Translations under genes and position numbers: made by a program
In this document: positions 35,125 to 45,440 of the stretch, piece after piece
Position numbering within the stretch: the first letter of the stretch is position 1
Layout: the number at the start of each line of letters is the position of its first letter
Notes under the pieces: generated by a model
Databases searched by the model: none
What the model saw: only the letters and a program-made list of their open reading frames with translations
Told to the model about the DNA's origin: nothing
Assembly: GCF_000952855.1 (NCBI RefSeq)
Contig: NZ_JSVU01000001.1
Location: 496,001 to 560,000 of the forward strand
Source: Aequorivita vladivostokensis
Lineage (GTDB): Bacteria; Bacteroidota; Bacteroidia; Flavobacteriales; Flavobacteriaceae
Length of the DNA: 64,000 bases
Reading direction: 5' to 3'

Positions 35125-37257
35125 ATGGCACAAAGAGATTTAAAATACACAAGAAATATCGGAATTGCCGCGCATATTGATGCCGGTAAGACCACAACTA
35201 CAGAGCGTATCCTTTTTTACACGGGGGTAAGCCATAAACTTGGGGAGGTTCACGATGGGGCCGCTACCATGGACTGGATGGAGCAAGAGCAGGAGCGTGG
35301 TATTACCATTACTTCAGCAGCTACTACCTGTACTTGGAAGTTCCCAATGGAAAACGCAGAAGTGCTTCCTGAGACCAAGGAATACAACTTTAATATTATT
35401 GATACTCCCGGACACGTAGATTTTACCGTGGAGGTTAACCGTTCGCTAAGAGTTCTTGACGGATTGGTTTTCCTATTTAGTGCAGTTGATGGTGTTGAGC
35501 CACAATCTGAAACTAACTGGAGACTTGCTGACAACTATAAAGTGCCACGTATAGGTTTCGTGAACAAAATGGACCGTTCCGGCGCCAACTTTATGGCTGT
35601 GTGTCAACAAGTGAAAGATATGTTGGGTTCCAATGCGGTGCCTATCGTTTTGAACATCGGTGACGAAGCAGATTTTAAAGGAATCGTGGATTTGGTAAAG
35701 AATCGCGCGGTAATTTGGCACGATGAATCCTTCGGTTCTACATTTGATGTTGTTGAGATTCCTGAGGAATTAAAGGCAGAAGCAAAAGTATTGCGAGGTA
35801 AACTTATTGAAGAAGTTGCCGCTTACGATGAAAACTTGCTTGAAAAATACATGGAGGACGAAGAATCCATTACTGAAGATGAAATCCACGCTGCGCTTCG
35901 TGCTGCCGTAATGGATATGTCTATCATTCCAATGGTTTGTGGTTCTTCCTTTAAAAATAAAGGAGTACAGTTTCTTTTGGATGCTGTATGTCGTTACTTG
36001 CCAGCGCCTACCGATAAGGAAGGTATAATTGGTGTTAATCCAGAAACAGAAAAAGAAGAAATTCGCAAACCTGATGTTACTGCACCATTTTCGGCATTGG
36101 CATTTAAGATTGCTACTGACCCATTCGTTGGTCGTTTGGCTTTCTTCCGTGTTTATTCTGGTCGTCTGGATGCGGGTTCTTATATCTTGAACAATCGTTC
36201 AGGGAAGAAAGAGCGTATTTCACGTATCTACCAAATGCACTCCAACAAACAAAACGCGATCGATTTCATCGAGGCGGGTGATATTGGGGCAGCAGTAGGA
36301 TTTAAGGATATCAAGACTGGTGATACCATGTCTGATGAGAAACACCCCATTGTTTTAGAGAGTATGAATTTCCCTGATCCCGTAATCGGTATCGCGGTTG
36401 AGCCTAAAACAAAGGTAGATGTTGATAAACTGGGTATGGCATTGTCAAAACTGGCCGAAGAAGATCCAACATTCCAAGTGCGTACAGACGAAGCTTCTGG
36501 ACAAACAATCATTTCCGGAATGGGCGAGCTTCACTTAGATATTATCGTTGACCGTCTGCGTCGCGAATTTAAGGTAGAAGTAAACCAAGGTCAGCCGCAG
36601 GTTGAGTACAAAGAAGCTATCACAAAAGTTGCCGATCATAGAGAGGTTTATAAGAAACAATCCGGTGGGCGTGGTAAATTTGCTGATATTGTATTCACAC
36701 TTGAGCCTGCTGAAGAAGGAAAAGTTGGTTTGGAATTCATAAATGCCGTAAAAGGTGGTAACGTTCCAAAAGAATTTATCCCAGCAGTTGAAAAAGGTTT
36801 CAAACAAGCCATGGTCAACGGTCCGCTTGCAGGATTTGAGGTGGATAGTATGAAGGTTACTTTAAAGGACGGATCTTTCCACCCTGTGGATTCTGATGCC
36901 TTGTCTTTTGAATTGGCTGCAAAAATTGGTTTCAAGGAGGTTGCCAAAAAGGCTGGTGCCGTTATTCTTGAGCCTATAATGAAGCTTGAGGTGCTTACAC
37001 CTGAAGAAAACATGGGTGATATAGTTGGTGACCTTAACCGTCGTCGTGGTACTATAAGTAACATGAGCGATCGTGCGGGAGCCAAAGTCATCAAGGCTGA
37101 AGTGCCACTTTCTGAAATGTTCGGTTATGTAACCACATTAAGAACTTTGTCTTCAGGCCGTGCAACTTCAACTATGGAATTTTCACATTATGCTGAAACA
37201 CCTTCTAACATTTCAGAAAGTGTAATAGCAGCAGCAAGAGGAACCGCTAACGTTTAA
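35125..37257 (+). CDS. fusA: Elongation factor G
   Basis: EF-G (710 residues) is the GTPase that drives tRNA-mRNA translocation. G1 [13 protein letters not shown] is near residue 16-28, the switch region [12 protein letters not shown] near 58-69, G3 DTPGHVDF near 93-100 and G4 NKMD near 147-150. Domain IV (about 490-615) has the expected [16 protein letters not shown]. Full length and unbroken. No tuf gene follows, unlike the E. coli str operon; rpsJ begins 11 bases later, joining str directly to S10. Confidence 0.98.
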   Translation: MAQRDLKYTRNIGIAAHIDAGKTTTTERILFYTGVSHKLGEVHDGAATMDWMEQEQERGITITSAATTCTWKFPMENAEVLPETKEYNFNIIDTPGHVDFTVEVNRSLRVLDGLVFLFSAVDGVEPQSETNWRLADNYKVPRIGFVNKMDRSGANFMAVCQQVKDMLGSNAVPIVLNIGDEADFKGIVDLVKNRAVIWHDESFGSTFDVVEIPEELKAEAKVLRGKLIEEVAAYDENLLEKYMEDEESITEDEIHAALRAAVMDMSIIPMVCGSSFKNKGVQFLLDAVCRYLPAPTDKEGIIGVNPETEKEEIRKPDVTAPFSALAFKIATDPFVGRLAFFRVYSGRLDAGSYILNNRSGKKERISRIYQMHSNKQNAIDFIEAGDIGAAVGFKDIKTGDTMSDEKHPIVLESMNFPDPVIGIAVEPKTKVDVDKLGMALSKLAEEDPTFQVRTDEASGQTIISGMGELHLDIIVDRLRREFKVEVNQGQPQVEYKEAITKVADHREVYKKQSGGRGKFADIVFTLEPAEEGKVGLEFINAVKGGNVPKEFIPAVEKGFKQAMVNGPLAGFEVDSMKVTLKDGSFHPVDSDALSFELAAKIGFKEVAKKAGAVILEPIMKLEVLTPEENMGDIVGDLNRRRGTISNMSDRAGAKVIKAEVPLSEMFGYVTTLRTLSSGRATSTMEFSHYAETPSNISESVIAAARGTANV

Positions 37258-37268
37258 TAATTTCAGCA

Positions 37269-37574
37269 ATGAGTCAAAAAATAAGAATAAAACTAAAATC
37301 TTACGATCACAATTTGGTGGACAAATCTGCTGAAAAAATCGTTAAGACCGTAAAGAGTACCGGAGCTGTAGTTACAGGGCCAATTCCTTTACCAACACAC
37401 AAAAAAATCTTTACAGTATTACGTTCTCCACACGTGAACAAGAAAAGTAGAGAGCAATTCCAATTAAGTTCATACAAAAGACTTTTGGATATCTACAGTT
37501 CTTCTTCAAAAACCATTGACGCTCTTATGAAATTGGAGCTTCCAAGTGGTGTTGAGGTAGAGATTAAAGTATAG
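37269..37574 (+). CDS. rpsJ: 30S ribosomal protein S10
   Basis: S10 (101 residues) belongs to the 30S head and, with NusB, to transcription antitermination complexes. Family features [40 protein letters not shown] and the C-terminal [14 protein letters not shown] are intact. It lies 11 bases after fusA. A 164-base gap follows, the largest within the S10 part of the array apart from the rpsK-rpsD gap, holding a palindrome and a terminator-like hairpin. Confidence 0.98.
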   Translation: MSQKIRIKLKSYDHNLVDKSAEKIVKTVKSTGAVVTGPIPLPTHKKIFTVLRSPHVNKKSREQFQLSSYKRLLDIYSSSSKTIDALMKLELPSGVEVEIKV

Positions 37575-37576
37575 TT

Positions 37577-37612
37577 TTTTGTAGGCACGCGATTAATCGC
37601 GCGCCTACAAAA
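37577..37612. repeat. 36-base palindrome between rpsJ and rplC
   Basis: Arms 37577-37594 and 37595-37612 are complementary at all but one position (A against G-strand partner at 37587) and meet at a GATT/AATC centre. The core 37584-37605 matches 2062-2083 at 19 of 22 positions. It begins three bases after the rpsJ stop codon. The AAAA/TTTT ends make it possible that it also acts as a terminator. Confidence 0.85.
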
Positions 37613-37664
37613 CATAAAAATGTCCTCAACGATGGTTGGGGAAAAACGGAAACAAAATAACATT

Positions 37665-37696
37665 CAGGGTTGAATTTATTTTGACCCTGTTTTTTT
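37665..37696 (+). terminator. Terminator-like hairpin inside the S10 operon
   Basis: CAGGGT pairs with ACCCTG around a 13-base loop and is followed directly by seven T residues. It lies between rpsJ and rplC, where full termination would cut off most ribosomal proteins, so it more likely acts as a partial terminator or attenuator. I see no convincing TAnnTTTG promoter between it and rplC. Confidence 0.6.
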
Positions 37697-37738
37697 GAAT
37701 AGAAATTTAAATAAGTAATAATTAATAAATAATTAAAT

Positions 37739-38350
37739 ATGTCTGGGTTAATTGGAAGAAAGATAGGGATGACCAGCATCTTTGACGAGAACGGAAAGAA
37801 CATTCCGTGTACCGTTATTGAAGCAGGACCCTGTGTTGTTACCCAAGTCAGAACCAAAGAGGTTGACGGGTACGAAGCTCTTCAACTTGGTTTCGATGAC
37901 AAGAAGACTGTAACTAAAGCTGCCGAAGGGCACGCCAAAAAAGCAGGAACCGTTGCAAAACGCAAAGTCGCCGAATTCAAGGGATTTGAAGAAAATTACA
38001 AATTGGGCGACACCATTACTGTGGAGCATTTTATCGAGGGTGAATTCGTGGATATCGCGGGTACATCAAAAGGTAAAGGGTTCCAAGGGGTTGTAAAGCG
38101 TCATGGTTTTGGCGGTGTTGGGCAGTCCACACACGGTCAGCACAACCGTTTGCGCGCGCCTGGTTCCATTGGGGCCGCATCATATCCTGCGAGAGTATTC
38201 AAGGGAATGCGCATGGCGGGCCAAATGGGCAACGAAAGAGTAAAAGTTGAAAATTTAAGAGTTTTGAAAGTAGTTCCAGAAAAGAATCTACTTGTGGTAA
38301 AGGGAGCAGTTCCCGGCCATAAAAACGCTTATGTAATGATCGAGAAATAA
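37739..38350 (+). CDS. rplC: 50S ribosomal protein L3
   Basis: L3 (203 residues) binds domain VI of 23S rRNA near the peptidyl transferase centre. Family marks are [17 protein letters not shown] at the start and [24 protein letters not shown] around 110-135, where the conserved glutamine is methylated in some bacteria. Its stop overlaps the rplD start by one base. It follows a 164-base gap with a terminator-like hairpin. Confidence 0.98.
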   Translation: MSGLIGRKIGMTSIFDENGKNIPCTVIEAGPCVVTQVRTKEVDGYEALQLGFDDKKTVTKAAEGHAKKAGTVAKRKVAEFKGFEENYKLGDTITVEHFIEGEFVDIAGTSKGKGFQGVVKRHGFGGVGQSTHGQHNRLRAPGSIGAASYPARVFKGMRMAGQMGNERVKVENLRVLKVVPEKNLLVVKGAVPGHKNAYVMIEK

Positions 38351-38979
38351 TGAAGGTAGCTGTATTAGACATAAACGGAAAAGACACAGGCCGGAAAGTT
38401 GAACTTTCTGCAGATGTGTTCGGAATAGAGCCTAACAATCACGCGGTTTATCTTGATGTGAAACAATATCTTGCCAACCAACGTCAAGGTACTCACAAAG
38501 CAAAGGAACGTGCTGAGATTGCTGGTTCTACCAGAAAGATCAAGAAGCAAAAAGGAACTGGTACTGCCCGTGCGGGTAGCATCAAGTCTGGTGTATTTAA
38601 AGGTGGTGGTAGAATGTTCGGGCCTCGTCCGCGTAACTACTCCTTCAAATTGAACAAGAACCTGAAGCGTTTGGCACGTAAATCTGCCCTATCGATGAAG
38701 GCGAACGATAAAGCTATTGTTGTAATAGAAGACCTAAATTTTGACGCTCCAAAAACCAAGAATTTTACCGCGGTTTTGAACAGTTTAGGGCTTAATGACA
38801 AAAAATCTTTATTTGTGTTGGGAGACTTAAATAATAATGTATATTTGTCCTCTCGCAATTTGAAAGGTACTGAGGTTATAACTAACTCACAATTAAGTAC
38901 TTACAAAATTATGAATGCAAATAGTTTAGTGCTATTTGAAGGTTCTTTGGAAGGAATTGAAACAAACTTAAGTAAATAG
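38350..38979 (+). CDS. rplD: 50S ribosomal protein L4
   Basis: L4 (209 residues) lines the exit tunnel through its extended loop, seen here as [20 protein letters not shown] near 58-77 followed by [13 protein letters not shown]. In E. coli, L4 represses its own S10 operon by attenuation and translational control; the terminator-like hairpin upstream of rplC makes that possibility worth testing here. The start codon overlaps the rplC stop. Confidence 0.97.
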   Translation: MKVAVLDINGKDTGRKVELSADVFGIEPNNHAVYLDVKQYLANQRQGTHKAKERAEIAGSTRKIKKQKGTGTARAGSIKSGVFKGGGRMFGPRPRNYSFKLNKNLKRLARKSALSMKANDKAIVVIEDLNFDAPKTKNFTAVLNSLGLNDKKSLFVLGDLNNNVYLSSRNLKGTEVITNSQLSTYKIMNANSLVLFEGSLEGIETNLSK

Positions 38980-38986
38980 AAACAAG

Positions 38987-39277
38987 ATGAACATCTTAAT
39001 TAAACCTATAATTACGGAAAAAGCCACCAAAGATGCTGAAGACAAAAACGTTTTTGGCTTTGTAGTGAACCCAAAGGCGAATAAGGTAGAAATCAAGAAA
39101 GCGGTGGAAGCTGCTTACGGAGTTTCTGTTGAAAAAGTTCGCACAATGAATGTCCGCCCTGATAGGAAGACCCGTTATACAAAAACAGGTGTCCAAACTG
39201 GTAAAACGAACGCTTACAAAAAAGCAATCGTACAGGTGGCGGAAGGTGATACAATAGATTTTTACAGTAACATCTAA
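38987..39277 (+). CDS. rplW: 50S ribosomal protein L23
   Basis: L23 (96 residues) sits at the tunnel exit and is the docking site for trigger factor and signal recognition particle. The family opening [32 protein letters not shown] and [19 protein letters not shown] are present. It is seven bases downstream of rplD. Confidence 0.97.
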   Translation: MNILIKPIITEKATKDAEDKNVFGFVVNPKANKVEIKKAVEAAYGVSVEKVRTMNVRPDRKTRYTKTGVQTGKTNAYKKAIVQVAEGDTIDFYSNI

Positions 39278-39303
39278 GGAAACTTAGATTTAAAAAGACA
39301 CAA

Positions 39304-40128
39304 ATGTCAGTAAGAAAATTAAAACCAATCACCCCAGGTCAGCGTTTTAGGGTTGTTAATGGTTTTGACGCCATTACAACCGATAAGCCGGAGAAGTCGT
39401 TACTTGCTCCGAACAAAAGATCTGGTGGTAGAAACAGTCAAGGAAAAATGACCATGCGCTACATAGGTGGTGGTCATAAGAAGAAATATCGAATTATCGA
39501 TTTTAAACGCGACAAGGCGGGAATTCCTGCCACCGTTGCAAGTATTCAATACGATCCAAACCGTACTGCGTTTATCGCACTTTTGAACTATCAAGATGGT
39601 GAAAAGCGATATGTAATTGCACAGAACGGACTACAAGTTGGGCAGAACATCCTTTCCGGTGAAGCAGTTGCTCCAGAGATTGGAAACGCAATGCCGCTTT
39701 CAGCTATTCCATTAGGTACTATTATTTCCTGCATCGAGCTTCGTCCCGGTCAGGGAGCTATTATGGCGCGTAGCGCTGGTGCTTTCGCACAGCTTATGGC
39801 CCGTGATGGAAAATATGCTACCGTAAAACTTCCTTCAGGTGAAACCCGATTGATATTAGTAAACTGTATGGCTACCATTGGTGCCGTTTCTAACAGTGAC
39901 CACCAATTATTGGTATCTGGTAAAGCCGGTAGAAGCAGATGGTTGGGTAGAAGACCACGTACAAGACCAGTAGTGATGAACCCTGTGGATCACCCAATGG
40001 GTGGTGGTGAGGGCCGCGCTTCCGGAGGTCATCCACGTTCTAGAAAAGGTATCCCTGCAAAAGGGTATAGAACCCGTACTAAAACGAAAGCAAGTAATAA
40101 ATATATCTTAGAACGAAGAAAGAAATAA
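39304..40128 (+). CDS. rplB: 50S ribosomal protein L2
   Basis: L2 (274 residues) contacts 23S rRNA at the peptidyl transferase centre and supports subunit joining. Typical parts are [20 protein letters not shown] near 40-59, the OB-fold and SH3-like core, and the C-terminal [20 protein letters not shown] segment with the conserved histidine. rpsS follows after three bases. Confidence 0.98.
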   Translation: MSVRKLKPITPGQRFRVVNGFDAITTDKPEKSLLAPNKRSGGRNSQGKMTMRYIGGGHKKKYRIIDFKRDKAGIPATVASIQYDPNRTAFIALLNYQDGEKRYVIAQNGLQVGQNILSGEAVAPEIGNAMPLSAIPLGTIISCIELRPGQGAIMARSAGAFAQLMARDGKYATVKLPSGETRLILVNCMATIGAVSNSDHQLLVSGKAGRSRWLGRRPRTRPVVMNPVDHPMGGGEGRASGGHPRSRKGIPAKGYRTRTKTKASNKYILERRKK

Positions 40129-40131
40129 GTT

Positions 40132-40410
40132 ATGGCAAGATCGTTAAAAAAAGGACCGTTCGTTCATTATAAACTAGACAAGAAAGTTCAACAAAACGTT
40201 GAGGACAATAAGAAGACCGTAATCAAAACTTGGTCACGTGCTTCTATGATTACTCCAGATTTTGTTGGCCAGACCATCGCTGTGCACAACGGGCGCCAAT
40301 TTGTTCCTGTGTATGTAACAGAAAACATGGTTGGGCATAAACTAGGAGAATTTTCACCTACAAGATCATTCCGTGGTCATTCAGGTGCTAAAAACAAAGG
40401 TAAAAAATAA
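40132..40410 (+). CDS. rpsS: 30S ribosomal protein S19
   Basis: S19 (92 residues) binds 16S rRNA in the 30S head with S13. The family sequence [18 protein letters not shown] at the start and [19 protein letters not shown] near the end are intact. It is closely packed between rplB and rplV. Confidence 0.98.
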   Translation: MARSLKKGPFVHYKLDKKVQQNVEDNKKTVIKTWSRASMITPDFVGQTIAVHNGRQFVPVYVTENMVGHKLGEFSPTRSFRGHSGAKNKGKK

Positions 40411-40416
40411 TAGGCC

Positions 40417-40827
40417 ATGGGAGTTCGTAAAAGAGAAAGAGCAGAAGCAATTAAGGAAGCAAAGAAGACACAATACTTTGCTAAATTGAACAATTGCCCC
40501 ACTTCACCAAGAAAAATGCGCTTAATGGCAGACTTGGTTCGTGGTGAGAAAATAGACAAAGCACTTAATATTTTGAGGTTCAGTTCAAAGGAATCTTCAC
40601 GCAAACTGGAGAAACTACTTTTGTCTGCCATCAACAACTGGCAACAAAAGAACGAGGACGCTTCAATAGAAGATGCAGATCTTTTTGTTAAGGAAATCCG
40701 TGTGGACGGTGGCACGATGTTGAAGAGACTTCGTCCAGCACCACAAGGCCGCGCACACAGAATTAGAAAACGCTCCAACCACGTAACACTGGTATTGGCA
40801 GCAAACGATAACACACAAAGCAAGTAA
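40417..40827 (+). CDS. rplV: 50S ribosomal protein L22
   Basis: L22 (136 residues) lines the exit tunnel with its beta-hairpin. The [21 protein letters not shown] region follows a basic N-terminal extension, and the hairpin region [20 protein letters not shown] lies near 100-120; changes in this loop cause macrolide resistance in other bacteria. It ends with a short polar tail NDNTQSK. Confidence 0.97.
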   Translation: MGVRKRERAEAIKEAKKTQYFAKLNNCPTSPRKMRLMADLVRGEKIDKALNILRFSSKESSRKLEKLLLSAINNWQQKNEDASIEDADLFVKEIRVDGGTMLKRLRPAPQGRAHRIRKRSNHVTLVLAANDNTQSK

Positions 40828-40831
40828 TTAA

Positions 40832-41560
40832 ATGGGACAGAAGACAAATCCAATCGGGAATCGCTTAGGTATCATTAGAGGTTGGGAATCCAACTGGTAC
40901 GGAGGCAACGACTACGGCGATAAACTTGCCGAAGACGACAAGATCAGGAAATACATCCACGCTCGTTTAAGCAAAGCTAGTGTGAGTAGAGTAATTATTG
41001 AGCGTACGCTTAAGCTTGTAACCGTTACTATAACCACTGCCCGTCCCGGTATCATTATCGGTAAAGGTGGCCAGGAAGTAGACAAGCTAAAAGAAGAGCT
41101 TAAGAAAATTACAGATAAAGAGGTACAGATCAACATTCACGAGATCAAAAGACCGGAGCTTGATGCATATTTGGTAGCTGCGAGTATCGCACGCCAGATT
41201 GAAAGCCGTATTTCATACCGTCGTGCCATAAAAATGGCAATCGCGGCAACAATGCGGATGAACGCTGAAGGTATTAAGGTGCAAATCTCAGGACGTTTGA
41301 ACGGCGCTGAAATGGCACGTTCAGAATCGTACAAAGAAGGTCGTATCCCATTATCAACTTTTAGAGCCGATATTGACTACGCTTTAGTTGAGGCACACAC
41401 TACCTACGGTAGATTGGGTGTTAAAGTATGGATTATGAAAGGCGAAGTATATGGAAAGCGGGAACTTTCCCCATTAGTTGGTCTATCGACCGGCAAAAAG
41501 AGTGGTGGTAAAGGAGCTCCAGCAGGACGCGGTGGCAACAAAGCACGTCGCAGAAAGTAA
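40832..41560 (+). CDS. rpsC: 30S ribosomal protein S3
   Basis: S3 (242 residues) lies at the mRNA entry channel and has helicase activity together with S4. It has the family opening [20 protein letters not shown], a KH domain with [19 protein letters not shown] near 66-85 and the C-terminal domain with [20 protein letters not shown]. The C-terminus carries a Gly/Lys/Arg-rich tail. Four bases separate it from rplV. Confidence 0.98.
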   Translation: MGQKTNPIGNRLGIIRGWESNWYGGNDYGDKLAEDDKIRKYIHARLSKASVSRVIIERTLKLVTVTITTARPGIIIGKGGQEVDKLKEELKKITDKEVQINIHEIKRPELDAYLVAASIARQIESRISYRRAIKMAIAATMRMNAEGIKVQISGRLNGAEMARSESYKEGRIPLSTFRADIDYALVEAHTTYGRLGVKVWIMKGEVYGKRELSPLVGLSTGKKSGGKGAPAGRGGNKARRRK

Positions 41561-41578
41561 TTTTTTAAATAGAAGAAA

Positions 41579-41998
41579 ATGTTACAACCTAAAAGAACAA
41601 AGTACCGTAAACAAATGAAAGGCCGTATGAAGGGCGATGCCGGTCGTGGCAACCAGCTAGCATACGGAACCTTCGGTATAAAATCGTTGGAATCAGAATT
41701 TCTTACAGCAAGACAAATAGAAGCTGCACGTATCGCCGCTACCCGTTTTATGAAAAGGGAAGGTTCTATCTGGATCATGATTTTTCCAGATAAGCCAATT
41801 ACCAAAAAACCGCTTGAAGTACGTATGGGTAAAGGTAAAGGTGCTGTGGAATATTATGCAGCTGTGGTTAAACCGGGAAGAATGCTTTTCGAGGTATCCG
41901 GTGTTCCAGTTGAAACAGCAAAAGAAGCATTGCGCCTTGCAGCACAAAAGCTTCCGGTAAAAACTAAATTTGTAATGTCTCGGGATTTCCAAGCATAA
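41579..41998 (+). CDS. rplP: 50S ribosomal protein L16
   Basis: L16 (139 residues) helps position A-site tRNA and is essential for late 50S assembly. The sequence runs from [18 protein letters not shown] through [18 protein letters not shown] to [20 protein letters not shown], all diagnostic. It ends FVMSRDFQA; rpmC follows after 11 bases. Confidence 0.98.
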   Translation: MLQPKRTKYRKQMKGRMKGDAGRGNQLAYGTFGIKSLESEFLTARQIEAARIAATRFMKREGSIWIMIFPDKPITKKPLEVRMGKGKGAVEYYAAVVKPGRMLFEVSGVPVETAKEALRLAAQKLPVKTKFVMSRDFQA

Positions 41999-42009
41999 TT
42001 TTTTGAAAG

Positions 42010-42201
42010 ATGAAACAATCAGAAATTAAGAAAGCATCAACGGCAGAACTTCAGGAAGCATACGCTGAATCTAGAAAGGCTTATACAGACCTTAAAATGG
42101 CTCACACCATTTCCCCGTTGGAAAATCCAATTCAACTAAGATCCCAGAGAAGGGTGATAGCAAGAATAGCGACGGAACTAACTAATAGAGAAGTGCAATA
42201 A
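42010..42201 (+). CDS. rpmC: 50S ribosomal protein L29
   Basis: L29 (63 residues) is a two-helix protein at the tunnel exit next to L23. The family pattern is SEIKKASTAELQEAYAESRK followed by a second helix with RSQRRVIARIATELTNRE. Gene order rplP-rpmC-rpsQ supports the call. Confidence 0.95.
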   Translation: MKQSEIKKASTAELQEAYAESRKAYTDLKMAHTISPLENPIQLRSQRRVIARIATELTNREVQ

Positions 42202-42216
42202 TTGTACAGCTGAAAG

Positions 42217-42480
42217 ATGGAAGAAATTAAAAGAAACTTAAGAAAAGAACGTATAGGTGTAGTAACCAGCAACAAAATGGACAAATCCATTGTAGTTGCA
42301 GAGGTGAAAAAAGTAAAACACCCTATGTACGGAAAGTTCGTGTTGAAAACGAAGAAATACGTGGCCCACGACGAGACAAACAACTGCAACGAAGGTGATA
42401 CAGTAAGGATTATGGAAACACGTCCTTTAAGCAAAACCAAATGTTGGAGATTAGTAGAAATAATTGAAAGAGCGAAGTAA
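42217..42480 (+). CDS. rpsQ: 30S ribosomal protein S17
   Basis: S17 (87 residues) is an OB-fold 16S rRNA-binding assembly protein. [19 protein letters not shown] near 9-27, [19 protein letters not shown] and the [16 protein letters not shown] end are typical. rplN starts two bases later. Confidence 0.97.
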   Translation: MEEIKRNLRKERIGVVTSNKMDKSIVVAEVKKVKHPMYGKFVLKTKKYVAHDETNNCNEGDTVRIMETRPLSKTKCWRLVEIIERAK

Positions 42481-42482
42481 TT

Positions 42483-42851
42483 ATGTTACAACAAGAATCA
42501 AGACTTAAAGTCGCAGATAATACCGGTGCCAAGGAAGTACTTTGCATCCGCGTATTGGGCGGAACAAAAAGAAGGTATGCTTCTATCGGTGATAAAATTG
42601 TAGTTTCCGTTAAGGAAGCAACTCCGAATGGAAACATTAAGAAAGGAGCAGTTTCTACAGCCGTAGTAGTACGTACTGTTAAGGAAATTAGAAGACCTGA
42701 CGGTTCTTACATCCGTTTCGATGACAACGCTTGTGTGCTTTTAAACCCACAGGGTGAAATGAGAGGAACACGTGTTTTCGGTCCGGTAGCAAGAGAACTT
42801 CGCGACAAGCAATTTATGAAAATAGTATCATTGGCACCCGAGGTGCTTTAA
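42483..42851 (+). CDS. rplN: 50S ribosomal protein L14
   Basis: L14 (122 residues) forms part of the subunit interface with L19. The opening [40 protein letters not shown] and the end [12 protein letters not shown] match the family along the full length. The gene is two bases from rpsQ and one from rplX. Confidence 0.98.
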   Translation: MLQQESRLKVADNTGAKEVLCIRVLGGTKRRYASIGDKIVVSVKEATPNGNIKKGAVSTAVVVRTVKEIRRPDGSYIRFDDNACVLLNPQGEMRGTRVFGPVARELRDKQFMKIVSLAPEVL

Positions 42852-42852
42852 T

Positions 42853-43179
42853 ATGAAAACTAAAATGACAAAGCTTAAAATAAAATCAGGCGATACAGTA
42901 GTAGTTACTGCCGGGGACCACAAGGGTTCTGAAGGTAAAGTAATGAAAATATTCCTTGACAAAAACAAAGCAATCGTAGAAGGAGTGAACATGGTTTCAA
43001 AACACGAGAAGCCAAGTGCAAAAAACCCGCAAGGTGGAATTGCAAAAAAAGAAGCTCCCATCCATATTTCAAACCTTTCCTTGGTAGATCCAAAATCTGG
43101 AAAAGCCACACGCGTAGGTTACAAAATGGAGAATGGTAAAAAAGTACGATTTTCAAAACAATCGAATCAAGCAATATAG
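42853..43179 (+). CDS. rplX: 50S ribosomal protein L24
   Basis: L24 (108 residues from the first ATG) is an early 50S assembly protein with a KOW motif: [20 protein letters not shown] and [20 protein letters not shown] second in-frame ATG four codons on (42865) would start [10 protein letters not shown] and is equally compatible with the family; the first is kept because it lies one base after rplN. The C-terminal SKQSNQAI tail is short. Confidence 0.95.
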   Translation: MKTKMTKLKIKSGDTVVVTAGDHKGSEGKVMKIFLDKNKAIVEGVNMVSKHEKPSAKNPQGGIAKKEAPIHISNLSLVDPKSGKATRVGYKMENGKKVRFSKQSNQAI

Positions 43180-43181
43180 TT

Positions 43182-43733
43182 ATGGCATATTCACCAAGAC
43201 TTAAAGAAGAGTACAAAAGCAGAGTGATCAATGCACTTACTGACGAATTTGGTTACAAAAACGTCATGCAGGTACCAAAATTGGAGCGTATTGTTGTTTC
43301 CCGCGGCGTGGGTGCAGCAGTAGCTGACAAGAAACTTATTGACTATTCGGTTGATGAGTTTACAAAGATAACCGGGCAAAAAGCAGTAGCTACTATGTCC
43401 AAAAAAGACGTTGCAAACTTCAAACTTCGTAAAGGTATGCCAATTGGTGTGAAAGTTACGTTGCGCGGAGAGCGTATGTACGAGTTTTTGGATAGATTGG
43501 TTACCTCGGCTTTGCCTAGGGTACGTGACTTTAACGGAATTAAGGCAACTGGTTTTGACGGAAGAGGAAACTACTCTTTGGGAATCACCGAGCAAATTAT
43601 CTTCCCGGAAATCGATATCGATAAAGTGAAGAAAATTGAAGGGATGAACATTACGTTTATCACTTCCGCCACCACCGATAAAGAAGCGAAATCATTATTA
43701 CAAGAATTGGGATTACCCTTTAAAAAGAACTAA
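43182..43733 (+). CDS. rplE: 50S ribosomal protein L5
   Basis: L5 (183 residues) binds 5S rRNA and contacts P-site t[18 protein letters not shown] at the start, [20 protein letters not shown] near 84-103 and the C-terminal [20 protein letters not shown]-like region (here [16 protein letters not shown]) are family marks. rpsN follows after three bases. Confidence 0.97.
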   Translation: MAYSPRLKEEYKSRVINALTDEFGYKNVMQVPKLERIVVSRGVGAAVADKKLIDYSVDEFTKITGQKAVATMSKKDVANFKLRKGMPIGVKVTLRGERMYEFLDRLVTSALPRVRDFNGIKATGFDGRGNYSLGITEQIIFPEIDIDKVKKIEGMNITFITSATTDKEAKSLLQELGLPFKKN

Positions 43734-43736
43734 GAG

Positions 43737-44006
43737 ATGGCTAAAGAATCAATGAAGGCCCGCGAGGTTAAGAGACAAAAGATGGTAAAAAAGTATGCCG
43801 CCAAACGCAAAGCTTTGAAAGAGGCTGGTGATTGGGAAGGCCTTCAGAAACTACCAAAAAATGCCTCACCGGTTCGTTTGCACAACCGTTGCAAATTAAC
43901 AGGAAGACCAAGAGGGTATATGAGAACTTTTGGAATTTCACGTGTATTGTTCCGTGAAATGGCAAATTCAGGGTTAATTCCAGGAGTGCGCAAAGCATCT
44001 TGGTAA
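43737..44006 (+). CDS. rpsN: 30S ribosomal protein S14, zinc-independent type
   Basis: S14 (89 residues) helps assemble the 30S head. The C-terminal [20 protein letters not shown] and [12 protein letters not shown] match. Only one cysteine (in NRCKLTGRP) is present, so it is the long C-minus form that does not bind zinc. It is followed by a 95-base gap with two hairpins before rpsH. Confidence 0.97.
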   Translation: MAKESMKAREVKRQKMVKKYAAKRKALKEAGDWEGLQKLPKNASPVRLHNRCKLTGRPRGYMRTFGISRVLFREMANSGLIPGVRKASW

Positions 44007-44077
44007 GAACAGGTTTCTGTTCAAAAGAAAAGTATAAACTGGTTGAAGGTTCAGTCCCGATGGTTCGGGAGTCTGAA
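44007..44077 (+). promoter_or_regulatory. Two hairpins between rpsN and rpsH
   Basis: Directly after the rpsN stop, GAACAG and CTGTTC form a perfect stem with a four-base loop (44007-44022). A second hairpin at 44050-44077 has TCCCGA/TCGGGA around TGGT and outer arms TTCAG/CTGAA. Neither has a T-tract. They may be a structured leader for rpsH. In E. coli the S8 protein regulates the spc operon by binding mRNA near rplE, but I cannot show an S8 site here. Confidence 0.5.
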
Positions 44078-44101
44078 AACCACTTCCGCAAATTCAAATA
44101 A

Positions 44102-44503
44102 ATGAATACAGATCCAATTTCAGATTATCTAACACGAGTTAGAAATGCTGCGAAAGCCGGACATCGCGTTGTAGAGATTCCTGCTTCAAATCTTAAAAAG
44201 GAGATTACAAAAATCCTTTTTGACCAAGGTTACATTTTAAGCTACAAATTTGATGACGAAAGTACCCCACAGGGTATCATCAAAATTGCGTTGAAATACG
44301 ACAAGCTTACCAAAGAATCGGTAATCAAGAAAATTCAAAGAATAAGTAAACCCGGTTTACGTAAATACGCAGGTTCAACAGAACTTCCTCGCGTGCTTAA
44401 CGGTCTTGGTATTGCCATTGTTTCAACTTCTTCAGGAGTTATGACAGGCAAACAAGCAAAAGCACAGAATGTAGGTGGTGAAGTATTGTGTTACGTTTAC
44501 TAA
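44102..44503 (+). CDS. rpsH: 30S ribosomal protein S8
   Basis: S8 (133 residues) binds helix 21 of 16S rRNA and organises the 30S central domain. The N-terminal DPISDYLTRVRNAAKAGH and the C-terminal rRNA-binding GIAIVSTSSGVMTGKQAKAQ are intact. In many bacteria S8 represses its operon. Here it is preceded by a structured 95-base gap. Confidence 0.97.
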   Translation: MNTDPISDYLTRVRNAAKAGHRVVEIPASNLKKEITKILFDQGYILSYKFDDESTPQGIIKIALKYDKLTKESVIKKIQRISKPGLRKYAGSTELPRVLNGLGIAIVSTSSGVMTGKQAKAQNVGGEVLCYVY

Positions 44504-44518
44504 AAAATAGACAAAGAA

Positions 44519-45064
44519 ATGTCAAGAATAGGTAAAAACCCGGTAGAAATCCCACAAGGAGTTACAGTTGATGTAAAAGACAACGTAATTACCGTAAAAG
44601 GAAAATTAGGCGAGTTAACTCAGGAGTTTGATTCTGATCTAACCGTGAAAGTAGAAGACGGAAACGTATTGGTAGAGCGCCCTTCAGATTCTAAAGACCA
44701 CACTGCAAAGCACGGTCTTTACAGATCATTGATCAATAACATGATTGAAGGTGTTAGCAAAGGATGGACCAAGGAACTGGAATTGGTAGGTGTAGGTTAC
44801 CGCGCCAGCAACCAAGGGCAAAAATTGGATTTGGCCTTAGGATTTTCACATAATATCATTTTGGACATCGCGCCAGAGGTGAAAGTGGAAACTGTATCAG
44901 ATAAAGGTAAAAACCCAATCGTAAAACTAACTTCTCACGACAAGCAATTGGTAGGACAGGTAGCTGCAAAGATCCGCGGCTTCCGTAAACCAGAGCCTTA
45001 CAAAGGAAAAGGTATCAAGTTTGTAGGTGAACAATTAAGAAGAAAAGCAGGTAAATCTGCATAA
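44519..45064 (+). CDS. rplF: 50S ribosomal protein L6
   Basis: L6 (181 residues) has two related domains and sits near the factor-binding site. [20 protein letters not shown] and [20 protein letters not shown] mark the first, and [20 protein letters not shown] the second. Length and ends are normal. Confidence 0.98.
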   Translation: MSRIGKNPVEIPQGVTVDVKDNVITVKGKLGELTQEFDSDLTVKVEDGNVLVERPSDSKDHTAKHGLYRSLINNMIEGVSKGWTKELELVGVGYRASNQGQKLDLALGFSHNIILDIAPEVKVETVSDKGKNPIVKLTSHDKQLVGQVAAKIRGFRKPEPYKGKGIKFVGEQLRRKAGKSA

Positions 45065-45075
45065 CAAATAGAGTT

Positions 45076-45432
45076 ATGGCATTATCAAAGTACGAAAGAA
45101 GAGAGCGCTTGCGCATGCGAATCAGAAAAACGGTTGAGGGGACCGAAAGTCGCCCACGTTTGGCTGTTTTCCGCAGCAACAAAGAAATATACGCTCAAAT
45201 TATTGACGATGTAAATGGAAAGACCATTACCGCTGCATCTTCAAGAGATAAAGACATTGACGCTTCAAACGTAAACAAAGTTGAAGCAGCAAAATTGGTA
45301 GGAAAAGCAATCGCAGAAAAAGCTGTTAAAGCAGGTGTTGAAACCATCGCTTTTGACAGAGGCGGTTACCTATACCACGGAAGAGTAAAATCATTAGCTG
45401 AAGGTGCACGCGAAGGTGGCCTTAAATTCTAA
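45076..45432 (+). CDS. rplR: 50S ribosomal protein L18
   Basis: L18 (118 residues) binds 5S rRNA together with L5. Family features are the basic start [38 protein letters not shown] and the end [20 protein letters not shown]. Eight bases separate it from rpsE. Confidence 0.98.
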   Translation: MALSKYERRERLRMRIRKTVEGTESRPRLAVFRSNKEIYAQIIDDVNGKTITAASSRDKDIDASNVNKVEAAKLVGKAIAEKAVKAGVETIAFDRGGYLYHGRVKSLAEGAREGGLKF

Positions 45433-45440
45433 GTAGCATT

